A DNA stretch of 64,000 nt, taken from the NCBI GenBank assembly GCA_024234995.1, contig JACKNF010000002.1:1-64000 (forward strand), written 5' to 3'. Of the stretch, positions 1 through 7,008 are shown piece by piece. Numbering within the stretch: position 1 is the first letter of the stretch; each line of letters starts with the position of its first letter. This DNA is from Gammaproteobacteria bacterium (GTDB lineage Bacteria > Pseudomonadota > Gammaproteobacteria > Competibacterales > Competibacteraceae). The position numbers and the translations under genes were made by a program. The notes under the pieces were generated by a model that saw nothing but the letters and a program-made list of their open reading frames with translations, did not search any database and was not told where the DNA came from.

Positions 1-239
1 CGCCGGACGGCCATCGTGGTGCGCTTGGACAGTAACTCAACCATCATGCTTTTGTAATTCGGCGACAGATGCTGGATGACGATGAAGGCCATATTGCTGT
101 TGGCGGCCATATGCGTGAAAAATGACTCCAGCGCTTCCAAGCCGCCTGCCGAGGCACCAACACCGACATAAAAGAGAGGAATCGAACCATCCAAGGTCTT
201 GGATTCAGGCTCTTGAGAATCAAGATGTTGATCTTGCAT
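1..239 (-). CDS. CheB-type protein-glutamate methylesterase (or CheB/CheR fusion), N-terminal fragment
   Basis: The 79 visible residues form the start of a CheB methylesterase domain; the gene runs off the left edge. After a short polar leader (MQDQHLDSQEPES) comes GVGASAGGLEAL with the predicted nucleophile Ser30, then IVIQHLSPNYKSMM with the predicted catalytic His57. CheB removes methyl groups from chemoreceptor glutamates. There is no receiver domain before the catalytic domain, as in the CheB domains that begin large CheB-CheR-PAS sensor proteins, so this is more likely such a fusion than a classical response-regulator CheB. The rest of the protein is not visible. The ATG is preceded by no clear Shine-Dalgarno sequence, so the start could differ by a few codons. 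Family assignment is firm; architecture is inference. Confidence 0.85.
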   Translation of the reverse strand, partial: MQDQHLDSQEPESKTLDGSIPLFYVGVGASAGGLEALESFFTHMAANSNMAFIVIQHLSPNYKSMMVELLSKRTTMAVR

Positions 240-501
240 TGCAATACATACTCATTTCGGTGGCGGTTCGGGGCGAAAGCGGCAAGATTTTGCAGCGTCT
301 GTTATATCGGTGTCAGCATATATCTTAAGGTGTTATCAGAGGCCGTCATCTTTCAGTGGTGCAACCGGTGCCTTGGCACATCGTTACCGGTGGTCTTGGC
401 CAGCGCGTTGGGTAGGATATGCAGTGATGGCCAGTGCTGCGCTGCCAAAGGTTTGGATCCTCACACATCCAGATTCAAGTGAATATCTAGTAAATGGGTA
501 A

Positions 502-1671
502 TTACTGTTTAGCATGGGTTGGCTTAAAACAAAACTTGGTAATCAATCCCTGTAGTATCTCCAGCGCCGGTTGAATCGCCGCCAGCGGCAAATATTCATC
601 CGGCTGATGGGCGCAGTCCACGCTGCCAGGACCGAGAATCACGGTCTCCATGCCCAGGGCATTCAGATACGGTCCCTCGGTGCCGAAATTCACCACACCT
701 GCCGGCGCGCCGGTCAATTCCTCCGCCGCCCGCACAATAGCCGCCGCCGCCGGTGTTTCCAGCGCCTCAACCCCCAGAAACAGCGGCAGGAAACTCAGTT
801 TCAGGGCGCTGTCTGCTAGCCGCTGGCCCAATCGCCTGTGCAATTCCTCACGCAAGCTATCCAGCGTCATGCCGGGCAAGGGCCGGATATCGATATGGAG
901 TTCACAGTGAGCGCAAATCCGGTTGGGATTATCGCCGCCATGAATATGGCCCAGATTCAGTGTCGGCACAGCCACTTCGAACAGCGGGTTGTGGTAACGC
1001 GCCTGTAACTCCTCCCGCCAGCGCAACAATTCACCGATCACCGTATGCATTCCTTCCAGCGCATTCACACCCAGTGCCGGATTGCTGGAATGCCCGGAGC
1101 GGCCCTCCAGGCGTATTGCCTCCATTAGAATGCCCTTGTGCATCCGCACTGGTTTCAACCCGGTCGGCTCGCCGATGACCGCATGACGGCCCAGCGGCTG
1201 GCCTGCTGCCGCCAGCGCCTGTGCGCCGTGCATACTGCTTTCCTCATCTGCCGTTGCCAAAATGACCAGCGGCTGGTGCAGATCATGCGCGGTAAACGCC
1301 TGGGCTGCTTCGATCGCTAGTGCTAGAAAAGATTTCATATCCGTTGAACCCAATCCATAAATCCGTTCATTTGCAATCACCCCGCCAAAGGGATCAAAGC
1401 GCCAGCGGCCAGCATCGAAGGGCACTGTGTCAGTATGTCCGGCCAGCACCAGTCCGCTTGGTCCGCGGCCAAGCGTTGCGATCAAGTTGGCTTTATCCGG
1501 CTGTCCCGGCAGCAGCTCAATCCGCACGGCGAACCCAAGATCCTCCAGCCAGCCAGCCAATAAGTCAATCACGGGCCGGTTGCTCTGGTCAAACTGCGGC
1601 GATACGCTGCTGACCGAGGGAGTAGCGATGAGTTGTTGAATGCGCTCTAAAAGCCGGGATGAAGCGGTCAT
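502..1671 (-). CDS. argE: Acetylornithine deacetylase (M20 metallopeptidase family)
   Basis: A 389-residue M20 family enzyme predicted to hydrolyse N2-acetylornithine to ornithine and acetate in cytosolic arginine synthesis. Zinc-site motifs are in order: LVLAGHTDTVPFD near residue 80 (His and Asp), GLGSTDMKSFLA near 110 (bridging Asp), ADEESSMHGAQ near 140 (catalytic Glu and metal Glu), GEPTGLKPV near 165, and CAHQPDEYLP near the C-terminus (last metal His). Length fits ArgE. The frame extends 4 codons further to a GTG at 1683, but the ATG at 1671 matches family N-termini better. It is monocistronic by appearance. argA of the same pathway lies at 9577 in this window, unlinked. The related succinyl-diaminopimelate desuccinylase DapE is the main alternative; the motif context favours ArgE. 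Confidence 0.88.
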   Translation of the reverse strand: MTASSRLLERIQQLIATPSVSSVSPQFDQSNRPVIDLLAGWLEDLGFAVRIELLPGQPDKANLIATLGRGPSGLVLAGHTDTVPFDAGRWRFDPFGGVIANERIYGLGSTDMKSFLALAIEAAQAFTAHDLHQPLVILATADEESSMHGAQALAAAGQPLGRHAVIGEPTGLKPVRMHKGILMEAIRLEGRSGHSSNPALGVNALEGMHTVIGELLRWREELQARYHNPLFEVAVPTLNLGHIHGGDNPNRICAHCELHIDIRPLPGMTLDSLREELHRRLGQRLADSALKLSFLPLFLGVEALETPAAAAIVRAAEELTGAPAGVVNFGTEGPYLNALGMETVILGPGSVDCAHQPDEYLPLAAIQPALEILQGLITKFCFKPTHAKQ

Positions 1672-1836
1672 AATGATTTTCACTGGTAGTGACCATAGAT
1701 ACAGGCGATAATACCAGCATTATTCCGGTTGGTACCCCGCGTTTGCCCCTGGCCGCTGTCGCCAAGCCGTTTCGCCCTTCTTCATTCGTGCTCACCGTCT
1801 AATGGCTCCCTGCCTGTGGAACCACTCCGAACTGTT

Positions 1837-2958
1837 ATGCTGCGTCATGCTGTCTTGGACGATCTTCCCGCCTTGCTGGCGATCGAAAACCGCTGCTTTA
1901 GCACGGACCAGCTCTCGCGCCGTAGCTTCCGTCATCTACTGACCCGTGGCAATGCTGTCACTTTGATCAGCGAGGATGCCGGCCAGGTTTGCGGCTATGT
2001 GTTGCTGCTGTTTTCGCGCGGCGCTTCAATGGCCCGGCTGTATTCCATCGCGGTCCATCCGGATTTTGCCCGGCGCTGGATTGGTGACCGGTTACTGGAA
2101 GCCGCTGAAGCGGCGGCATTGGAGCGCGATTGCGTGTCAATGCGTCTCGAAGTGCGCCGTGACAATCCGCCCTCGTTGAATCTGTTTCGTCGTCACGGTT
2201 ACCGCCAATTCAAGGAAGTGCTGGATTATTACGAAGACCACATGGCGGCGCTGCGCTTCGAAAAACGCTTGGTTCCGCAGATTCAGCTCGCTTTGGTCAA
2301 GGTGCCGTACTATCAGCAAACTTTGGAGTTTACCTGCGGCCCGGCGGCGTTGATGATGGCGATGAAAGCGCTGGACCCGATGCTGGAACTGGATCGCAAG
2401 CTGGAATTGCGTTTATGGCGTGAGGCCACGACGATCTTCATGACATCAGGCCACGGCGGTTGCGGTCCTTACGGATTGGCGCTATCGGCGTACCGGCGTG
2501 GCTTCGATCTGGAAATTTATGTCAATGAAGACGGCGTGTTTCTGGTCGACTCGGTGCGTAGTCTGGAAAAAAAGGAAGTGATGCGGCTGGTGCAGGAAGA
2601 CTGGATCGAAGAATTGCGGCAACTGCCAGTCACCTTGCATTGCGGCAGCCTGGGCGTGGATGAATTGCGGCAAAAATTTGAAGCGGGCGGTATCCCGCTG
2701 GTTTTGATCAGCTCCTACCGTATTTACGGTGAACGCTTCCCGCACTGGGTCGTCGTCACCGGTTTCGATGATCACTACATTTATGTCCATGATCCGCTGG
2801 TTGATGCCGAAAAAGGCGAAACGGTCACCGATTCTGTCAACATGCCGATCCCTCACCGGGAGTTTCAACGCATGGCCCGCTATGGCAAAGCCGCTCAAAA
2901 GGCGGTGCTGATTCTTTACCGTTCCCAACGCCGGCCGGAACTGCCGACGCTGTTTTAA
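1837..2958 (+). CDS. GNAT acetyltransferase fused to C39-like cysteine peptidase (DUF3335 type)
   Basis: A two-domain protein of 373 residues. Residues 1-150 are a RimI-like GNAT domain (RHAVLDDLPALLAIENRCF; acetyl-CoA loop region LYSIAVHPDFARRWIGDRL). Residues 155-365 are a papain-fold C39-like domain of the DUF3335 type, with the predicted nucleophile Cys167 in FTCGPAALMMAMKAL, His303 in RFPHWVVVTGFDDHY and Asp319 in YVHDP. It sits 35 bases before a RimK-like ATP-grasp gene on the same strand. In comparative genomics this fusion is a known partner of RLAN-domain ATP-grasp proteins in predicted peptide-ligase systems, so it may trim or acetylate the ligated product. No substrate can be read from sequence. 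The frame is open back to a TTG at 1729, but homology begins at the ATG at 1837. Confidence 0.85.
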   Translation: MLRHAVLDDLPALLAIENRCFSTDQLSRRSFRHLLTRGNAVTLISEDAGQVCGYVLLLFSRGASMARLYSIAVHPDFARRWIGDRLLEAAEAAALERDCVSMRLEVRRDNPPSLNLFRRHGYRQFKEVLDYYEDHMAALRFEKRLVPQIQLALVKVPYYQQTLEFTCGPAALMMAMKALDPMLELDRKLELRLWREATTIFMTSGHGGCGPYGLALSAYRRGFDLEIYVNEDGVFLVDSVRSLEKKEVMRLVQEDWIEELRQLPVTLHCGSLGVDELRQKFEAGGIPLVLISSYRIYGERFPHWVVVTGFDDHYIYVHDPLVDAEKGETVTDSVNMPIPHREFQRMARYGKAAQKAVLILYRSQRRPELPTLF

Positions 2959-2993
2959 CTTACCCTCCCGCTTTATCAGGATGTTTTACTCCG

Positions 2994-4472
2994 ATGGCTG
3001 ATCACATCATTCTGGTGGAAAATCCCACTGATTGGAAAACCCATTTCCCTAAACTGCCGGTGGTTGCTGCCAAGGATTATCTGGCTAAACCGGAATATTC
3101 CACGGGGCGCAGCCTGCGGGTGTTGAATCTGTGCCGTAGTTACCGGTATCTGAGCGTGGGCTATTATTGCTCGCTGCTGGCCGAAGCCCGCCACCATCGG
3201 GTGATTCCCAGTGTACGCACTCTTAATGATCTCAGCCGCAAATCCATTTATAGCCTTGATATTGAAGATCTGGATGATCATGTCCAGCAGGTGCTGGGCA
3301 AACCCCGGTCCGGGTTTGCCGCCACCGCTTTCGAATTGGATATTTTTTTCGGCCAATGCGTTGCCAAAGAATTGCAGGAACTGGCCCGGCAGTTGTTCGA
3401 CGCCTTTCGCTCGCCATTGCTGCGGGTAGAATTCCGGCGGCAGGGGAAATGGCGGATCGCTACCCTCAAGGCCCTGCATCTGCACTCGCTGTCCGCTGAG
3501 CAGGATGAAATGTTCCTGGGGGCATTAACGACGTATCTTAGCAAGCGCTGGCGGCAGCCCCGGGCGCGTAGCAACTATCGCTACGATTTGGCGGTATTGC
3601 ATAACCCTAAGGAAGAAATGCCGCCTTCCAACCCCAAAGCCTTGCAGTACGTTGTCAAGGCGGGCCGGGAATGCAGCGTCAATGTCGAATTGATCGAGAA
3701 AAAGGATTACGGCCGGCTGGCCGAGTTCGACGCTCTGTTCATTCGCGAAACCACGGGCATCGATCACTATACCTACCAGTTTGCTAAGAAGGCCGAGAGC
3801 GAAGGAATGGTGGTGATCGACGATCCCGACTCCATTCTCAAATGCACCAACAAAGTCTATCTGGATGAGCTGCTGCGTAACCACCGGATTCGCACGCCGA
3901 AGACGGTGATCGTCCGCCGCGACAATCTGGAACGGCTGGATAACGAGATTGCCTACCCCATCGTGTTAAAAATTCCCGATGGCTCGTTCTCGCGCGGGGT
4001 GTTCAAGGTTAATGACCGTGCTGAATTATTGGATATGGCCGGTAAATTGTTTAAATCGTCCGATCTATTGCTGGCGCAGGAATTTCTCTACACCGAATTT
4101 GACTGGCGCGTGGGCATCCTCAATAAGACGCCGCTGTTTGTCTGCCAGTATTTTATGTCCAAGGAGCATTGGCAGATTTACCATCACGAACCGGGCAAGG
4201 GGCGGGGCTTCCGCGAAGGCGCTGCCAAGACCTTCCGGGTCGAAGATGCGCCGGAGGTTGTCGTCAAAAACGCGCTTAAAGCGGCCAACCTGATTGGTAA
4301 TGGTTTTTATGGCGTGGATTTGAAGCAAACGGCCAAGGGCGTCGTGGTGATCGAAGTCAACGACAATCCCAATCTTGATCATGGCATCGAGGATATGGTG
4401 CTCAAGGAGGCGCTGTATCGCCGGATCGTCGAGGACTTTGTCTGGCGGCTGGATCGAAAAAAAGGGAAGTAA
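2994..4472 (+). CDS. RimK-like ATP-grasp ligase with RLAN N-terminal domain
   Basis: A 492-residue protein. Residues 1 to about 200 resemble the RimK-like ATP-grasp N-terminal (RLAN) domain; residues 280-490 form an ATP-grasp fold of the RimK/glutathione-synthetase type, with a central lysine-bearing segment (YPIVLKIPDGSFSRGVFKV) and the metal-binding end VVIEVNDNPNLDHGIED. Family members are predicted to join an amino acid to a carboxylate at the expense of ATP, making peptide tags or small peptides; the substrate is unknown. It lies 35 bases behind the GNAT/C39-peptidase gene and is almost certainly co-transcribed with it. It is much longer than RimK itself (about 300 residues), so the label ribosomal S6 ligase should not be transferred. 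A hairpin follows the stop codon. Confidence 0.85.
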   Translation: MADHIILVENPTDWKTHFPKLPVVAAKDYLAKPEYSTGRSLRVLNLCRSYRYLSVGYYCSLLAEARHHRVIPSVRTLNDLSRKSIYSLDIEDLDDHVQQVLGKPRSGFAATAFELDIFFGQCVAKELQELARQLFDAFRSPLLRVEFRRQGKWRIATLKALHLHSLSAEQDEMFLGALTTYLSKRWRQPRARSNYRYDLAVLHNPKEEMPPSNPKALQYVVKAGRECSVNVELIEKKDYGRLAEFDALFIRETTGIDHYTYQFAKKAESEGMVVIDDPDSILKCTNKVYLDELLRNHRIRTPKTVIVRRDNLERLDNEIAYPIVLKIPDGSFSRGVFKVNDRAELLDMAGKLFKSSDLLLAQEFLYTEFDWRVGILNKTPLFVCQYFMSKEHWQIYHHEPGKGRGFREGAAKTFRVEDAPEVVVKNALKAANLIGNGFYGVDLKQTAKGVVVIEVNDNPNLDHGIEDMVLKEALYRRIVEDFVWRLDRKKGK

Positions 4473-4483
4473 GAATGGCTCGG

Positions 4484-4535
4484 GGCAGGATAAACCTGAA
4501 ATGGCAACCGCGGCTGGATGCCACGGTTACCTGCC
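4484..4535. terminator. Hairpin between convergent genes, probable bidirectional terminator
   Basis: GGCAGG (4484-4489) pairs with CCTGCC (4530-4535), and inside it AACCGCGG (4506-4513) pairs with CCACGGTT (4521-4528) with one G-U pair. It lies between the ATP-grasp gene and the convergent small secreted protein. There is no long T-run, so the terminator call is moderate. Confidence 0.5.
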
Positions 4536-4546
4536 AGGAATGAGGA

Positions 4547-4840
4547 TTAGCAACTTGCGGTGGAGGTACTGTTCTGGAAGCCAGTGCGGGGAATTAAATC
4601 ACAGTTTGCGCCTAGCACTATTCCGTGGTTACGGTGGGAAGCCGTGCTCACCGCCGTCTCGACAGGGTGGCTCTGTTGATTAAAGCCGGTCACGGCCGGG
4701 AGGTGACTCAGGTCTTGCCGCTCCATGCGGACCGGGGTTGTGTCGATCACTGGGCCGCGGTCGTTGAAGCTGGAGGCATGGGTCAAACCGGTCAAGCCAA
4801 GGGTCAGAGCGAAGGCCGTAGCGGTCAGAATGGTTTTCAT
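4547..4840 (-). CDS. Small secreted protein of unknown function
   Basis: A 97-residue protein with a clear Sec signal peptide (MKTILTATAFALTLGLTGL followed by THA-SS, cleavage near residue 23). The mature part of about 75 residues is polar, rich in Ser, Thr, Arg, His and Asn, and has two cysteines (NCDL and the C-terminal Cys), which could form a disulfide. A good Shine-Dalgarno (AGGAG, 8 bases before ATG) supports it as a real gene. It converges on the ATP-grasp ligase gene with a hairpin between them. I do not recognise the family. Confidence 0.7.
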   Translation of the reverse strand: MKTILTATAFALTLGLTGLTHASSFNDRGPVIDTTPVRMERQDLSHLPAVTGFNQQSHPVETAVSTASHRNHGIVLGANCDLIPRTGFQNSTSTASC

Positions 4841-4997
4841 GGTCAGTGCTCCTGTGCAGTCATCGGGTTTTGGATTGCCGCGTTTACTGCGGCTTCAGGA
4901 GTTCTTACGCAACTCAACCGGATTTGGATGCAGCTCCGTGTGAGAAATGACTTCCAGAACTGTTGAAGCGGGTTTGGTTTTACTGTAACGATTTGAT

Positions 4998-5112
4998 CCT
5001 GCTGCCCCCTGCCAAGGAGGTGAGGGTGAGAGTAAGAAGGTAAGCCCTTAAAATCGCTGCCATCACCCCAGCCGCTTACCCGCAGGCGAGTGAAAGGAGT
5101 GAACGGTTACGT
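4998..5112 (-). repeat. Dispersed intergenic repeat, copy 1
   Basis: Read on the minus strand, this segment runs from CGTAACCGTTCACTCC through GCCTGCGGGTAAGCGG to CACCTCCTTGGCAGGGGGC. The same order of blocks occurs on the plus strand at 29638-29735, and a partial version lies at 61899-61965. It fills much of the 307-base gap 4841-5147, whose remaining left part (4841-4997) shows nothing else I can name beyond the promoter region of the small secreted protein. Confidence 0.6.
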
Positions 5113-5147
5113 GTTACTGGCCAGATTACGCGGTTTGAGCAGGGGGC

Positions 5148-6443
5148 TTATTCGCTACGCGCAGCGTCTTCAGTCACCAGGATTGCGCGGAAATCATTGA
5201 CATTTGTCAAGGTTGGCCCGGTAATCACCGAGTCGCCCAAGGATTGGAAAAATCCGTGCCCATTGTTGTCGGCCAACTGGTCGCGAGGTCTGATCCCCTG
5301 TGCCCACGCGCGGGCGAGGGTGCCGGGTGCAAGGTAAGCGCCCGCGATTTCTTCCTGGCCATCAACTCCATCGGTGTCGCCAGCCAGGGCGTAGATGCCG
5401 GGATGGCCGTCGAGCGCCACCGCCAAGGCCAGCAAAAACTCAACATTGCGTCCGCCACGCCCTTGGCCGCGCACGGTAACGGTGGTCTCGCCGCCGGAGA
5501 GCAGCACGCAGGGCGCCGGGAATGGCTGGCCGCGCCGGGCGGTCTGCCGGGCGATACCGGCCATAACCGTACCTGCATCGCGGGCTTCGCCCTCGATGCT
5601 GTCGCTCAGAATGTAGGCCGCAAGACCCGCCTGACCGGCGACTGCTGCGGCTGCTTCCAGCGCCATCTGTGGCGTGGCGATCAGATGCGTTTCAACAGCA
5701 GTCAGACGCGGATCGCCCGGCTTGACTGTTTCGCCTGCGCCGCTTTCCAGGAGCGCCCTTGCTGCGGCGGGTGCGTCAATCTTGTAACGGTCAAGGATGG
5801 CTTGCGCATCGGCGCAGGTCGTGGGATCTGCAACGGTGGGTCCGGAGGCGATATCGATTGGATGGTCGCCAGGCACATCGGAAATCAGCAAGTTTATCAC
5901 CCGGGCCGGATGGCAAGCTGCTGCTAGACGCCCGCCCTTAATCGCCGAAAGATGGCGGCGCACACAGTTCATTTCGGAAATCGTAGCACCGCTGTTGAGC
6001 AGCACTCGATTCACCGCTTGTTTATCCGCCAAGGTCAGTCCTTCGCCGGGCAGCGGTAGCAACGCTGAACCACCGCCAGAGATCAGGCACATCACCGCAT
6101 CGTCCGGTCCGAGGCCATGCACCCGATCCAGGATGCGCCTGGCGGCCATGACGCCAGCGGCGTCCGGCACTGGATGCGCCGCTTCGGCAATCTCGATGCG
6201 GGTGCATGGCACACCGTAGCCGTAGCGGGTGACAACCAAACCCTCCAGGGGACCGGGCCAGTGCATCTCCACTGCTTGCGCCATTGCCGCCGAGGCCTTG
6301 CCAGCGCCAATCACGATCAACCGGCCTTTGGGCGGGTCTGGCAGGCAGGGCGGTACACAACGCGCTGGTTGCGCTGCTGCAATTGCTGCCTCAAACATCG
6401 ATCGCAGCAGCGCCTTGGCATCCGGGATATTCGGCGTCCCCAT
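5148..6443 (-). CDS. Glycerate 2-kinase (MOFRL family; TtuD/GckA-like)
   Basis: A 431-residue MOFRL-family protein predicted to phosphorylate D-glycerate to 2-phosphoglycerate in the cytosol; older annotations call the family hydroxypyruvate reductase. Visible hallmarks are the N-terminal nucleotide-type segment RLIVIGAGKASAAMAQAVE, the glycine-rich CLISGGGSALLPLPGEGL, the loop NCVRRHLSAIKGGRLA, LLISDVPGDHPIDIASGPT, and the C-terminal MOFRL motifs SGGETTVTVRGQGRGGRN and AGDTDGVDG. Length is normal. The frame extends one GTG codon upstream (6446); the ATG at 6443 has GGGAG about 11 bases before it. It could share transcripts with the upstream HiPIP gene, although a hairpin separates them. Confidence 0.88.
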   Translation of the reverse strand: MGTPNIPDAKALLRSMFEAAIAAAQPARCVPPCLPDPPKGRLIVIGAGKASAAMAQAVEMHWPGPLEGLVVTRYGYGVPCTRIEIAEAAHPVPDAAGVMAARRILDRVHGLGPDDAVMCLISGGGSALLPLPGEGLTLADKQAVNRVLLNSGATISEMNCVRRHLSAIKGGRLAAACHPARVINLLISDVPGDHPIDIASGPTVADPTTCADAQAILDRYKIDAPAAARALLESGAGETVKPGDPRLTAVETHLIATPQMALEAAAAVAGQAGLAAYILSDSIEGEARDAGTVMAGIARQTARRGQPFPAPCVLLSGGETTVTVRGQGRGGRNVEFLLALAVALDGHPGIYALAGDTDGVDGQEEIAGAYLAPGTLARAWAQGIRPRDQLADNNGHGFFQSLGDSVITGPTLTNVNDFRAILVTEDAARSE

Positions 6444-6523
6444 CACGTCATTCTCCCAGCAGGGTAACCGGTCTCAAGTGAGTGCGGCTCAGATCCTCAA
6501 CACATGGAGTTCCGGCATTTCCG

Positions 6524-6553
6524 GCCGGGTTGCCATTTTCCCGGCAACCCGGC
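6524..6553. terminator. Perfect 11-bp stem hairpin downstream of HiPIP gene
   Basis: GCCGGGTTGCC (6524-6534) and GGCAACCCGGC (6543-6553) are exact inverted repeats around an 8-base loop. It lies just after the HiPIP stop codon and before the glycerate kinase gene, both on the minus strand. No T-run follows on the minus strand, so it may be a partial terminator or an mRNA-stabilising hairpin. Confidence 0.55.
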
Positions 6554-6572
6554 TTTCAGTACGGCGTGAAAA

Positions 6573-6902
6573 TCAGGCCGCCTTCTTGACCCAAGCCGTG
6601 CACCAGCCGTTGGCGTGGACCAGTTTGCCCTGGAAAATCGCGCAAGGGCCGCTTTCTTCACCTTCTTTGCCGGTGTACAAACCACAATTGTGGCATGCTG
6701 CTGTTGCATCCGTGCGCTTGTCAGATTTAGTAGCATCAGCCACGTAACCCAGTGCCGACGCTTGCGGGTCGCTCTCGCTGACCATGTCCGCTGCATGGGC
6801 GGTTCCACTCAGCAGGGCATTGGCAAATGGCGCAGCAGCCAGTCCAATAGCAGTCAGCTTGATGAAACGACGACGGCTGTTATCAGGGGCATGATGATCC
6901 AT
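6573..6902 (-). CDS. High-potential iron-sulfur protein (HiPIP), Tat-exported
   Basis: A 109-residue precursor with a twin-arginine signal (NSRRRFIKLTAIGLAAAPFA, cleavage near residue 37). The mature domain carries four cysteines, Cys70, Cys73, Cys87 and Cys101, in the HiPIP pattern C-x2-C-x13-C-x13-C, which would hold one [4Fe-4S](2+/3+) cluster. Around them lie GLYTG, GPCAIFQGKLV and NGWCTAWV, typical of the family. HiPIPs carry electrons in the periplasm, for instance to terminal oxidases, denitrification enzymes or photosynthetic reaction centres; nothing here shows which. The ATG has a strong Shine-Dalgarno (GAGGAA). The gene is divergent from the penicillin-acylase family gene. Confidence 0.95.
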   Translation of the reverse strand: MDHHAPDNSRRRFIKLTAIGLAAAPFANALLSGTAHAADMVSESDPQASALGYVADATKSDKRTDATAACHNCGLYTGKEGEESGPCAIFQGKLVHANGWCTAWVKKAA

Positions 6903-7008
6903 AGCGGTTTCCTCAAAAATTGTTATTTAGAGTCATACTCACATGATGAGTCGATGTAAGCGATGAAATCATAACATGCGCCCTTGGAAAACGGTTTGAG
7001 ATTAAGCA

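Noticed and set aside
4897..4918. Segment AGGAGTTCTTACGCAACTCA resembling one end of the MITE-like element
   Set aside because: It has an internal insertion and differs after ACGCA, and no matching second end lies within range.
5244..5927. Plus-strand open frame of 227 codons inside glycerate kinase
   Set aside because: Antisense shadow; the minus-strand product matches MOFRL-family kinases over its full length.
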